From: a virus
Strand: one strand, 5' to 3'
DNA: 41,525 bases
IMG/VR virus record: IMGVR_UViG_3300035199_000310
Location: 1-41,525 of that record
In this document: positions 1 through 6,229 of the stretch, piece by piece
Layout of the letters: every line of letters starts with the position of its first letter
Numbering within the stretch: position 1 is the first letter of the stretch
Program-made: the position numbers and the translations under genes
The notes under the pieces: generated by a model
What the model saw: only the letters and a program-made list of their open reading frames with translations
What the model was told of the DNA's origin: nothing
The model's database searches: none

Positions 1-38
1 GGGAGGTGCCGGGGCCTAGCACCGGCTCGCGTCCGGAA

Positions 39-73
39 ATCGGGGGGCGCACAAAATGCGAACGCCCCCCGAT
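39..73. repeat. Perfect 11-bp inverted repeat
   Basis: ATCGGGGGGCG at 39-49 faces CGCCCCCCGAT at 63-73 across a 13-bp loop. The right arm is also part of the first 34-bp tandem repeat, and the same arm sequence returns at 97-107, so the left arm could pair with either copy. It lies at the very left end of the window, upstream of the terminase gene if the molecule is circular. Function is not shown by the sequence. Confidence 0.8.
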
Positions 74-123
74 CGGGGAACCGACCGGAACGCGAACGCC
101 CCCCGATCGGGGAACCGACCGGA
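58..123. repeat. Two tandem copies of a 34-bp direct repeat
   Basis: A 32-bp block beginning GCGAACGCCCCCCGATCGGG and ending AACCGACCGGA occurs at 58-89 and again, identically, at 92-123, giving a 34-bp period. It contains the self-complementary core CCCCGATCGGGG. The repeat lies between the 3' end of the leftward gene at 161-988 and the window end. If the genome is circular or permuted, that is just upstream of the terminase large subunit gene, a common place for packaging or terminus sites. That role is inference only. Confidence 0.85.
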
Positions 124-155
124 GGGCGGACGCGCGCTTAGCGCACTGTAGTGTT

Positions 156-186
156 CAAGTCTACAAAGCGGAGGATTGTAGACTTG
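156..186. repeat. Perfect 11-bp hairpin over a gene end
   Basis: CAAGTCTACAA at 156-166 is the exact reverse complement of TTGTAGACTTG at 176-186, with a 9-nt loop. The stop codon of the leftward gene 161-988 lies inside the left arm. There is no clear T-run on the leftward side, so it is not a classic intrinsic terminator. It could slow or end leftward transcription or protect the mRNA 3' end. Confidence 0.6.
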
Positions 187-988
187 GCAACGCCGAGCGC
201 GCAGTCCCGAGTCGCTCGGCTTCGGCGAGTGCGAGCCGATGTCGAGCGAGGACCGCAGTGCGGAGAACCGGGCCGATCCGATCCTCGACCTTCGACCCGC
301 GCCGGTTGGTCAACGGGTTGAGCGTACCGCACTCCGCGCAACGTCTGGCGTGACGACGGGTTGGACCGCACTGGGTGGCTTCGACTTCGTCGGGATCGAT
401 CGTTCGACCGATCGCGTCGTCATCATCGCCGAACGACACGACGAAGTCATGCCGACCTTCGACCCAGGCGAGCGTTGATTCCAGCGCCAGACGATCGGAA
501 TCAGTCATCTTCCCGAGCGCCTGGACGAGCGTCTCACTCGCTTCCAAGCGCTCCGTCAGGTTCGGCGGGGCGCTCGGGATGTCGATGTCGTCGAGCGGGA
601 TGACTCGGTTGTGCCCCGCGCTGGATCGAATCCAAGCGCCTGGGCCGTGTTCCAGAATGGAGCGCAACCGAGCGACGGCGTACGCCGTAGCGCGCTGTGC
701 GAATTCGAGGGGAGTGTGACGGCGTGACGAGTCGTCGCCTCGCCACTCGCTCGGCTCCGCTGAATCCCACTCGGCGACAAGCGCCATGATGTCCTGGGTA
801 ATGTCCTCCAAGGGATCGCCCAGAATCCAGGGGTCGACGGGAGCGCTGTAGCTCACACTCCCGTCAGCGTGTCGTTGACGCCCGTGAGCAACGGCTCCCA
901 GAACCCCAACGACCCGTGCTCGGATCGCCGCCCAGATGACGTGGGCGTCCGCGTTCCAAGCGAGGTCAGGCAGATTGGCAGTTTTCAT
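161..988 (-). CDS. Hypothetical protein, possibly sigma-factor-like
   Basis: This 275-aa product is preceded by a GGAG site 8 nt before the ATG, and its GC-rich third positions fit a real gene. I do not recognise it with certainty. Residues about 58-75 (DPLEDITQDIMALVAEWD) and 94-109 (LEFAQRATAYAVARLR) are laid out like region 2 of ECF-type sigma factors (an acidic DAEDLxQD-like helix, then a xxARNxxxDxLR-like helix). Residues about 144-180 (TERLEASETLVQALGKMTDSDR onward) resemble the start of region 4, but a clear helix-turn-helix is hard to see. A CxxC pair sits near residue 217. It is the only leftward gene at the left end and is divergent from the early arm. A regulatory role or a small terminase subunit are both possible. 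Confidence 0.6.
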   Translation of the reverse strand: MKTANLPDLAWNADAHVIWAAIRARVVGVLGAVAHGRQRHADGSVSYSAPVDPWILGDPLEDITQDIMALVAEWDSAEPSEWRGDDSSRRHTPLEFAQRATAYAVARLRSILEHGPGAWIRSSAGHNRVIPLDDIDIPSAPPNLTERLEASETLVQALGKMTDSDRLALESTLAWVEGRHDFVVSFGDDDDAIGRTIDPDEVEATQCGPTRRHARRCAECGTLNPLTNRRGSKVEDRIGPVLRTAVLARHRLALAEAERLGTARSALPSLQSSAL

Positions 989-1088
989 CGTGTTCTCCGA
1001 AGAATGGCCCCCCCGTGTGGGGGGCGGAATGGAAATTGGCGGAGAACGGAAACTAACAACTTCCGCCCCCTAAGCGCCGCCCGAACCG

Positions 1089-1225
1089 ATCCGGGGGAAC
1101 CTTTTTGGATAAATTCGTAAATTGTTGCTAGCAAAAGACTTACGTGAAAGGGCGTTTTCGGCGCACGCCGTAAGTAGTTGGTATTAAAAGACTTAAAAAT
1201 TAATTGAAAAAAGGTTCCCCCGGAT
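1089..1225. repeat. Inverted-repeat element 1 (137 bp)
   Basis: ATCCGGGGGAACCTTTTT at 1089-1106 is matched exactly by its reverse complement within 1208-1225. About 49-50 bp inside each outer end is an ACTTAC box, at 1138-1143 on the plus strand and at 1170-1175 as GTAAGT, so the inner boxes also face each other. The interior is AT-rich compared with the flanks and holds no convincing gene. It lies between the leftward gene at 161-988 and the rightward early arm. A second element with the same layout is at 7256-7463. Origin, operator and mobile-element end are all possible. Confidence 0.8.
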
Positions 1226-1481
1226 GGCGGTGGGCACCGCTTAGAGGGCGAACATCGAACGCCCCACACGCTACATCGGGACAACAAGGGCGGGCGGTGT
1301 TCATTCCTTGAACCGGGGGAGGACTCCGACTGCGGTCGGGACGTTCTCCCCCGCCACCCACAACAAACCTCCCAGGGTGGCGTGAAGATTCAGTATCGAA
1401 GGACGGCCACCCTGGGAGCCACCCACACCTAGTGCGCAACCCCTCGTGGGGTTTTTGGAACCGTGAAACCGGAGAAAAATT
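1226..1481. promoter_or_regulatory. Gene-free leader with three successive hairpins
   Basis: No convincing gene is present. Three hairpins follow each other: GGGGGAG 1315-1321 with CTCCCCC 1346-1352 (and an inner CCGAC/GTCGG stem), CTCCCAGGGTGGC 1369-1381 with its perfect 13-bp complement at 1406-1418, and AACCCC-TCGT-GGGGTT at 1438-1453 followed by more T. They sit just before the first rightward gene, so they could be attenuators or structured leader RNA. No promoter could be assigned confidently. Confidence 0.6.
1438..1456 (+). terminator. Short intrinsic-terminator-like hairpin
   Basis: A 6-bp stem AACCCC/GGGGTT with a TCGT tetraloop runs straight into TTT. It is short but GC-rich and has the classic stem-then-T layout. 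It lies only about 25 bp upstream of the GTG start of the next gene. It would therefore end transcription entering from the left, or act as an attenuator for that gene. Confidence 0.5.
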
Positions 1482-1895
1482 GTGAACGGTATTCAAAGCT
1501 CCAAGCTGGACCCAAAGGCGCGCACTCTCACTGTGGTCTTCGACCTGGGAAGCGCTCAGACGAGTTCCACCGGGAAGACGACCATGCTGGCAAGCACGGG
1601 CGGATTCCAGATCGCCGACACGACGGCCAAACTGCCCCTGCATCGTGTTCTCTTCGAGGACGGCTCCGCAGTCGGAGCCGAGGGCAAGGAAGAGCTGGTC
1701 ATGCTCTCCGCGTCCGTGTCTGTCCCCATCGAGAACAAGGCGCGAAAGCGCCAGCTCAAGGAAGAGGCGATGCAGGACAAGGCGGACAAGGCCGAAGAGG
1801 AGGCGATGGTCGAAGCCGCCAAGGCACGAGGACGGGCCAAGGCCGAGCGAGAGTTCGCCGCCGTCCACAGCCTGGGAACCCTTCCCACGGCGTGA
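1482..1895 (+). CDS. Hypothetical protein with charged C-terminal helix
   Basis: This 137-aa protein starts with GTG, with GGAG about 7 nt upstream. I do not recognise the family. Residues about 1-85 look beta-rich and soluble (LTVVFDLGS..., ELVMLSASVSVPI). From about residue 87 on it is a long, Lys/Glu/Ala-rich helix (ENKARKRQLKEEAMQDKADK and onward) likely to form a coiled coil. It has no signal peptide or membrane segment. It is the first gene of the rightward arm, is preceded by structured leader RNA and is closed by a strong terminator. It therefore appears to be its own transcription unit, perhaps expressed early or at high level. Function is unknown. Confidence 0.75.
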   Translation: MNGIQSSKLDPKARTLTVVFDLGSAQTSSTGKTTMLASTGGFQIADTTAKLPLHRVLFEDGSAVGAEGKEELVMLSASVSVPIENKARKRQLKEEAMQDKADKAEEEAMVEAAKARGRAKAEREFAAVHSLGTLPTA

Positions 1896-1906
1896 GAGTG
1901 TAGTCG

Positions 1907-1955
1907 GAAGAATCCCCGCCCAGGGAGTAGTCTGGGCGGGGAATTCTTCTTTTTT
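1907..1955 (+). terminator. Strong Rho-independent terminator
   Basis: GAAGAATCCCCGCCCAG (1907-1923) pairs with CTGGGCGGGGAATTCTTC (1932-1949) with a single bulged base and an 8-nt loop, then runs into six T. This is the strongest intrinsic terminator in the window. It separates the first rightward gene from the rest of the early arm, which implies a further promoter between about 1956 and 2017. Confidence 0.92.
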
Positions 1956-2017
1956 CGTACCCTGCGCTTGTAGGCGAAAGGCGTGAAACCTGTACGGAGA
2001 ACACAAGGAGAGCCACG

Positions 2018-2284
2018 ATGACGAAGCACAAGACACCGATTCCGCGCTTAGTTATGGAAGTGCGGGAACAGATCCAAGAGGATCTTTTGTGTTACCTCGA
2101 CGGACGGTGCGGCGGGTATGGGGCTTCCGCTCGTAAGCGGGACAAGCGCATGAAAGATCGTGTGTGCGAGATCGTGGTGGAGAATTTTAAGAAGCTTTTA
2201 CCCCCCAAGGACCCTGGCACCAACGCCGACTGTGGCGCTCACAATCCCGAGCAAGGAGAGCACGATGAATTCAACCCGCATTGA
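2018..2284 (+). CDS. Small hypothetical protein
   Basis: The 88-aa product follows a good AAGGAG site. No family was recognised. It is basic and probably helical in the middle (ASARKRDKRMKDRVCEIVVE), and the last 20 or so residues (after LLPPKDPG) look unstructured. Its 3' end overlaps the start of the sliding-clamp-like gene by 20 bp in another frame, so the two are probably translated together. It is the first gene after the 1907-1955 terminator. Confidence 0.7.
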   Translation: MTKHKTPIPRLVMEVREQIQEDLLCYLDGRCGGYGASARKRDKRMKDRVCEIVVENFKKLLPPKDPGTNADCGAHNPEQGEHDEFNPH

Positions 2285-2837
2285 CGCCAACAAGGCCCGC
2301 GCTCTCCTGCACTTCGCTTCCAAGGAGCTTGGACGCTACGCAATCAATGGCGTGCATTTACGGCCAACGGAGGACGGCGGGACCATTCTGGAAGCAACCG
2401 ATGGGAAGAAGCTGATCCGAATTCCAGGGCGCCCTTGGGCTACCGATCGCGGTTCTCTCACCATCGAGAGCAAAGCTCTCGCTCTCGTGGCGAAGAAGAA
2501 GGCCGGTGAGAGGGAGCTGGAAGTTCGGCTCAACGGAGATGACGGTCTGTCTCTTGTCCGTGATGGGATGGAGGTTTCTGCCCCGACAGTTGAGATGGAC
2601 TTCCCGGATACGAATTCCGTGATGGAGGATCAGCCACGGCACAAGCCGGTTCGCATGGATGCTCGGCTCTTGCTGGAGTTGTGCAAGGGCTTCATCGAGC
2701 TGCACTCATCGACGCCCAAGGGAGACCCGATTCCCATCGAGTTCTCGGTCCCGGAGGAAGAGGGGCGCTCCGTTCTAATCCGGTCGGAGTTGGGAGACGA
2801 GCCCATCGAAGCCGTCATCATGCCAATGATGCGGTGA
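2265..2837 (+). CDS. Sliding-clamp-like (DnaN-like) protein, short form
   Basis: The 190-aa product begins at ATG 2265 behind AAGGAG; the open frame runs further upstream, but with no ribosome site. Residues about 20-50 (YAINGVHLRPTEDGGTILEATDGKKLIRI) have the clamp-subunit pattern ending in ATDGxxL. The protein ends IEAVIMPMMR, close to the VVMPMRL tail of bacterial beta clamps. It is about half the length of a three-domain DnaN (about 370 aa) and somewhat shorter than two-domain PCNA/gp45 clamps (about 230-260 aa). It would act as a processivity factor for the family A polymerase encoded downstream. The fold is inferred from motifs only. Confidence 0.6.
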   Translation: MNSTRIDANKARALLHFASKELGRYAINGVHLRPTEDGGTILEATDGKKLIRIPGRPWATDRGSLTIESKALALVAKKKAGERELEVRLNGDDGLSLVRDGMEVSAPTVEMDFPDTNSVMEDQPRHKPVRMDARLLLELCKGFIELHSSTPKGDPIPIEFSVPEEEGRSVLIRSELGDEPIEAVIMPMMR

Positions 2838-2920
2838 GCCCTTAGGCCCGTAGTCAGGGGGCCGAAACCCTGACGCCAACGGCCATGAGCCGACCACGAA
2901 CCCCGAGCAAGGGAGGCACG

Positions 2921-3016
2921 ATGATGGGAGACGCCGAAGACGTAGGGCGCTGCATTGCAGTCGTCCTGATGGCCGCTGCATTCTTCATTCTCTTCTTCCT
3001 CTTCACTGGAGTGTGA
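2921..3016 (+). CDS. 31-aa single-span membrane protein
   Basis: The start ATG at 2921 is preceded by GGGAGG at ideal spacing, and the stop is one base before the next ATG. A short polar N-terminus (MMGDAEDVGRC) is followed by a hydrophobic span of about 19 residues rich in Phe and Leu, so it should be a one-pass inner-membrane peptide. Function is unknown. Small early membrane peptides in phages are often host-takeover or superinfection factors, but nothing here proves that. Confidence 0.6.
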   Translation: MMGDAEDVGRCIAVVLMAAAFFILFFLFTGV

Positions 3017-3017
3017 G

Positions 3018-3413
3018 ATGCAGACGAACAAGGACATCTGCCCCAAGCATGGGTGCTACGAACCTTGCGACGACTGCAAGGTCGATGAGGAGAACCGCAT
3101 CGACGAAATGTCACGGCGAGACCCGGAGGATTGGGAGGAGGTAGCGCCGTGCAGGACAGCACACTACAACGAGCTACTTGCTCAGGGTGGTATTACTGGA
3201 ATCTTTACGGAAGCCCTGCACCTTATGTGGGAGGTGGGCGGCATCGCTGCGACTCTGCGCTCCGCTGAACTACTCCATGAAACCGCCACCAAGATGACTG
3301 CAACCATCCGTGAAACCGGGTCATCCCTGAAATCCCACCCAGACCTGCACGAAGCCTTTAGCACTGTTATTAACCTTGCGCCGACTAAGTGGCGTAGTGA
3401 AAGAAAGGGGTAG
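3018..3413 (+). CDS. Hypothetical protein with N-terminal Cys cluster
   Basis: The 131-aa product starts one base after the preceding stop. Residues 8-20 hold CPKHGCYEPCDDC, a compact metal-binding-like cluster of four Cys and one His. The rest looks helical with an acidic stretch, and has a moderately hydrophobic part (GGIAATLRSAELL) that is not a clear membrane span. No family was recognised. Confidence 0.65.
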   Translation: MQTNKDICPKHGCYEPCDDCKVDEENRIDEMSRRDPEDWEEVAPCRTAHYNELLAQGGITGIFTEALHLMWEVGGIAATLRSAELLHETATKMTATIRETGSSLKSHPDLHEAFSTVINLAPTKWRSERKG

Positions 3414-3416
3414 AGT

Positions 3417-3665
3417 ATGTTTATACGCTGCCCCGAGTGTGACTACCGTGTTCCCGAGTTCGACTCTCGGGATGGGCTCTGCCTCCGTCATTGGGAGCAG
3501 AGGCGACAAGAAGAGAGCGAGCACTTCGATGACAGCACTGAAGAGGAGACCTGCAATGACACGGAAGAACGGCAAAGCCCTAGAGAGCGAAGTGCGGGAG
3601 ATCAAGGCATCCGATCTGGCCAAGTGCCCCTTCATCATCTTCGTTGCGGAACACTACAACGCTGA
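3417..3665 (+). CDS. Small zinc-ribbon-like hypothetical protein
   Basis: The ATG at 3417 opens an 82-aa frame whose first 25 residues (MFIRCPECDYRVPEFDSRDG then LCLRH) hold a CxxC and a further Cys/His, as in a short zinc ribbon. The last third is overlapped out of frame by the next gene (3556-3765) for 110 bp and looks like non-selected sequence. The ancestral end may therefore be earlier, or a frameshift may have occurred. The N-terminal half is the reliable part. Confidence 0.5.
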   Translation: MFIRCPECDYRVPEFDSRDGLCLRHWEQRRQEESEHFDDSTEEETCNDTEERQSPRERSAGDQGIRSGQVPLHHLRCGTLQR

Positions 3666-3765
3666 TGGCTCATGCAAGTGCCACGATGCAGAGCACCGCG
3701 AGATGATGAAGCGCGAATGGGAGTACACCGACGAAGACTTCCGTGAGCAAGGGTTGATTCCGTGA
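3556..3765 (+). CDS. Small hypothetical protein
   Basis: The 69-aa product starts at ATG 3556 with GAGGAG upstream. It carries CKCHDAEH (about residues 40-47), a possible metal site, and an acidic C-terminus (EWEYTDEDFREQG). Longer in-frame starts upstream lack a ribosome site and would run inside the preceding gene. No family was recognised. Confidence 0.6.
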   Translation: MTRKNGKALESEVREIKASDLAKCPFIIFVAEHYNADGSCKCHDAEHREMMKREWEYTDEDFREQGLIP

Positions 3766-3788
3766 TGGAAACTGACGGAGGGTTGCCA

Positions 3789-4064
3789 ATGTATATCAAT
3801 CAGTATCATGTTTCCCAGCGCTACGGCGGGCCAGAAGAGGGCGGCTGGTGGTACTCTGCCGGGGAGTGTCTCCAGTCCATCAATGTAACTGACTGGCCCC
3901 AAAAGCTCATCGACAGCGTCCTTGAACAATTCCGGGTAGATGACAAGGCAATGAATGCTAATTTGCCCCCCTTCCACAGCGTGAACAGCGAGGGCAACTA
4001 CCGATCAGAGATCGAGGAGGAGCCGGGAGTGTCCTTCCCTGAGCAAAGGCCCCACTACGAGTAA
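3789..4064 (+). CDS. Conserved phage hypothetical protein
   Basis: The best start is ATG 3789 (MYINQYHVSQRYGGPEEGGW), with GGAGGG about 7 nt upstream. An in-frame GTG at 3762 overlaps the previous stop and would add nine residues. The YGGPEEGGWWY stretch looks like a conserved phage protein type of unknown function that I have seen as a hypothetical protein, but I cannot name a domain. The C-terminal third is acidic and probably disordered. The product is 91 aa from this start and soluble. Confidence 0.7.
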   Translation: MYINQYHVSQRYGGPEEGGWWYSAGECLQSINVTDWPQKLIDSVLEQFRVDDKAMNANLPPFHSVNSEGNYRSEIEEEPGVSFPEQRPHYE

Positions 4065-4417
4065 CTCGTCTGGGCGAGTCTAAACCGCTTTAAGCCCAGA
4101 GCGTCCCCGTCACAGTGTCGGGGGGTATGCAGCATTCTCTAAGGGAGTGATTGGTCTCGTTCCTGGCAGTAGCTACAACTCGATAGGTCCCTGGCATAGG
4201 TAAAGTTTTCTAGAGACTTCCCTCTATGTGTATTACCTCACTCAGTTCCGCTAGCTGCTGCGTTTAGACGAATGAAGTGGGGCAGCCTGTTCCTTTAACC
4301 GAGGGGCGGGCTGCCCTGCGCGTCTTTTCCCTCAACAGCTTGGATGAACCATGTGTCTAGCTATCCCAGGGACAAGCGTTATACGCCGTGGCATATGCTC
4401 GATAGCGAGGAAGACTG
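4065..4417. other. 353-bp gene-free stretch
   Basis: No open frame with a ribosome site was found, and no tRNA T-arm signature. It contains a hairpin (4280-4316) with the motif GTTCCTTTAACCGAG in its loop, a motif nearly repeated at 14224-14237. It separates the first small-gene cluster from the next, so a promoter or small RNA is possible. No consensus promoter could be assigned. Confidence 0.6.
4280..4316. terminator. Hairpin, possible weak terminator
   Basis: GGGCAGCC at 4280-4287 pairs exactly with GGCTGCCC at 4309-4316 across a 21-nt loop. A T-rich run (CTTTTCC) follows about 8 nt later, which is too far for a typical intrinsic terminator. The loop carries GTTCCTTTAACCGAG. Confidence 0.4.
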
Positions 4418-4534
4418 ATGGAAAAATGCCCTAGCTGTTCCAGCACGAACACCAAAATACTGAAAGCAGGATATAACACCGTATTATTCTGCAAAGACTG
4501 CAAGCACGAAGCTCACAAGCCGTGGAAAGGGTAG
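4418..4534 (+). CDS. 38-aa zinc-ribbon peptide
   Basis: The start ATG at 4418 lies behind GAGGAAG, and the stop is three bases before the next gene's ATG. The peptide has CPSC near residues 4-7 and CKDC near 29-32, with the usual 20-odd residues between them, which is a complete four-Cys zinc ribbon. It also has basic residues at the end (KHEAHKPWKG). Such mini-ribbons bind nucleic acid or proteins. The exact role is unknown. Confidence 0.7.
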   Translation: MEKCPSCSSTNTKILKAGYNTVLFCKDCKHEAHKPWKG

Positions 4535-4536
4535 AG

Positions 4537-4767
4537 ATGAAAACCCAGCACTTCGAACCGGTCCTCAATGCAATCCTCGCTGCGGACAATCCCCACCTGA
4601 CCGCTCTGCACACGGTGCAAGCTGCTGTAGACTATGCCACTAAAAATAGTGGCCTACCTAAAGGTTACTTGGACCAAATGCAGGACGCTGTAGACTATCT
4701 CACCGCTTCTTGGGTGGCGGATCGTGCAATGGAAATGGCCAGGGCAGAGGAAACTAATAATGACTGA
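4537..4767 (+). CDS. Small helical hypothetical protein
   Basis: The 76-aa product starts at ATG 4537, two bases after the previous stop, with GGGTAGAG upstream; an in-frame GTG at 4522 is less likely. The sequence looks all-helical, with a repeated feel (VQAAVDYATKN and MQDAVDYLTAS). No motif or family was recognised. It overlaps the SprT-like gene by 8 bp. Confidence 0.65.
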   Translation: MKTQHFEPVLNAILAADNPHLTALHTVQAAVDYATKNSGLPKGYLDQMQDAVDYLTASWVADRAMEMARAEETNND

Positions 4768-5335
4768 GATAAATAGGGAGGCGTGGCTAAACGAGGCGTG
4801 TAAACGCATGAAGCCCTTGGTCGATGGGTGCGCCGACTCCGGGGAGTTCGAGTTGCCCCTGATCTCGGTCGGCTGGCCAAGGGGTAGCCGGGGAGGGAAG
4901 GGACACATCATCGGGCAGTGCTGGGACAAGAAGGCCAGCGGCGACAAGACCAGGGCGCATATCTTCATCGCGCCTGACCAGACCGATGCGGTGTCGGTGC
5001 TCTCTACGCTACTGCATGAGATTGTCCATGCCAGCGTCGGCACCGCCTGCGGACACCGCAAAGAGTTCCGCAAGGTCGCACTGGAGCTGGGCTTCGCTCC
5101 GCCCATGACCAGCACCCCTATGGGTGAGGAACTGAAGAAAACGCTCACGCAATTGGCTGACGTTATGGAGGAGTACCCCCACCCTGGGCTGCTGCGACAG
5201 AAGAAGAAGGTGGGGTCAAGGCTGCTCAAGGTGCAGTGCCCTCGCTGCGAGTGCATTGTCCGAATGACTAGGACTTGGCTAGCTTCGGTGGGTCCGCCTA
5301 CCTGCGGCTGCGGAGTCCAGATGAAGGAGGCATGA
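4760..5335 (+). CDS. SprT-like zinc metallopeptidase
   Basis: This 191-aa protein has the active-site helix HEIVH at residues 86-90, with the third zinc ligand likely H99 in GHRKEF. That is the SprT/WLM arrangement. The C-terminus carries a zinc ribbon (CPRC at 160-163 and CGC at 182-184), also typical of SprT proteins. The family cleaves proteins, including DNA-protein crosslinks in eukaryotic SPRTN; the phage role is not established. The start overlaps the preceding gene by 8 bp. A second, smaller HExxH protein is encoded at 7638-8015. Confidence 0.88.
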   Translation: MTEINREAWLNEACKRMKPLVDGCADSGEFELPLISVGWPRGSRGGKGHIIGQCWDKKASGDKTRAHIFIAPDQTDAVSVLSTLLHEIVHASVGTACGHRKEFRKVALELGFAPPMTSTPMGEELKKTLTQLADVMEEYPHPGLLRQKKKVGSRLLKVQCPRCECIVRMTRTWLASVGPPTCGCGVQMKEA

Positions 5336-5649
5336 AAGCGGTGAACATTCATACGTCAAATGTCATCATCACCCCTGAAGGGCGGGTGGGGCCGGTGCCC
5401 GATCCTGCGGATGGGGAGAAGCACTCACTGGAGGAGCTTCAGGCTATGGTGGGTGGCCCAATCGAGATCATCAATTGCCCGCTGCGACCGCCTGCCACTA
5501 GGCACCGCATCATGGTCGTCCATGAGGAGGGGAAGCGCAAGGAGCTGCCGCCGAATGGGCTGGCAACTTACTTGGCTGGCCCATACATTTTCAGGGATGA
5601 CCACATCGTAGGTACCGTGGTCTACTGCGACTCGGACCTGGCCAAGTGA
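5332..5649 (+). CDS. DUF3846-like hypothetical protein
   Basis: The 105-aa product follows an ideal AAGGAGG, and its ATG overlaps the SprT-like stop. The order LEELQAMVGGPIEIINC, then IMVVHEEGKRKELPPNGLAT, then IVGTVVYCD matches my memory of DUF3846, a phage and plasmid family of unknown function. No catalytic motif is seen. Confidence 0.65.
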   Translation: MKAVNIHTSNVIITPEGRVGPVPDPADGEKHSLEELQAMVGGPIEIINCPLRPPATRHRIMVVHEEGKRKELPPNGLATYLAGPYIFRDDHIVGTVVYCDSDLAK

Positions 5650-5852
5650 GTCGCTGCGAAGACTACCCCTGCTGCGGGCACGGCCCGCCTCCTATGGGTG
5701 ATGGCGGCGGCTGCCCAACGGTGCTTGAGGACGGGACAACCATTTGGCCCTGCGCCCGATGCGGCGCGCCGCTGCCCCAGAACAGCCCGTCAGCGGTTTG
5801 CAAGGGTTGCCATAGAGATTGGCGGCGAATAGACTATGAGGAGCGGCACTGA
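5646..5852 (+). CDS. Small Cys-rich conserved phage protein
   Basis: The start is GTG at 5646 in a GTGA overlap with the previous stop. The 68-aa product opens MSRCEDYPCCGHGPPPMGDG, a phrase I associate with conserved phage hypothetical proteins, and has further cysteines in CARCG and CKGC pairs. It is probably a small zinc-binding protein. Role is unknown. Confidence 0.75.
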   Translation: MSRCEDYPCCGHGPPPMGDGGGCPTVLEDGTTIWPCARCGAPLPQNSPSAVCKGCHRDWRRIDYEERH

Positions 5853-6229
5853 TGGGACAATACTTCATCGCGGTCAACGAGGACAAGCAGGAGTGGATCC
5901 ATCCGCACCGCTTCGGCGATGGGATGAAGTTCCTGGAGCTGGCGCTCTCGGGCGGCGGGTTCCTGGCGGGCCTGGCGGTGCTGCTCCGAAAGAGTACGGT
6001 GCATGGGCTCGGCGACCTGAAATGTAGGGACAAGGTGGTGGGCTCGTGGGCTGGCGATCGGGTCAGCATCGTTGGGGACTATGACAAAGACAAGGGCATT
6101 CTATACTTCAATGTAATGGATGGGGAGGAGAGCTGGACTGACGTTAGTGCAGAGGTAATTCGCGCTCTCAAGGAGAGTGCATTGATCCGAGAATACTTTG
6201 ATTCAAAGGAGGGCTACCCACATGATTAG
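5852..6229 (+). CDS. Conserved phage hypothetical protein
   Basis: The 125-aa protein starts in a TGATG overlap, with GAGGAG upstream. It opens MGQYFIAVNEDKQEWIHPHR, a phrase seen in a conserved phage family with no assigned function. A glycine-rich hydrophobic segment (about 33-44, SGGGFLAGLAVLL) is short and probably buried rather than membrane-spanning. The second half alternates like beta strands (WAGDRVSIVGDYDKDKG). Confidence 0.75.
   Translation: MGQYFIAVNEDKQEWIHPHRFGDGMKFLELALSGGGFLAGLAVLLRKSTVHGLGDLKCRDKVVGSWAGDRVSIVGDYDKDKGILYFNVMDGEESWTDVSAEVIRALKESALIREYFDSKEGYPHD

Noticed and set aside
6-719. Several plus-strand open frames across 6-719
   Set aside because: They are Arg/Ser/Pro-rich shadows of the GC-rich leftward gene or repeats, with no ribosome sites.
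2160-2264. Upstream extension of the clamp-like gene
   Set aside because: It lacks a ribosome site and overlaps the preceding gene; ATG 2265 has AAGGAG.
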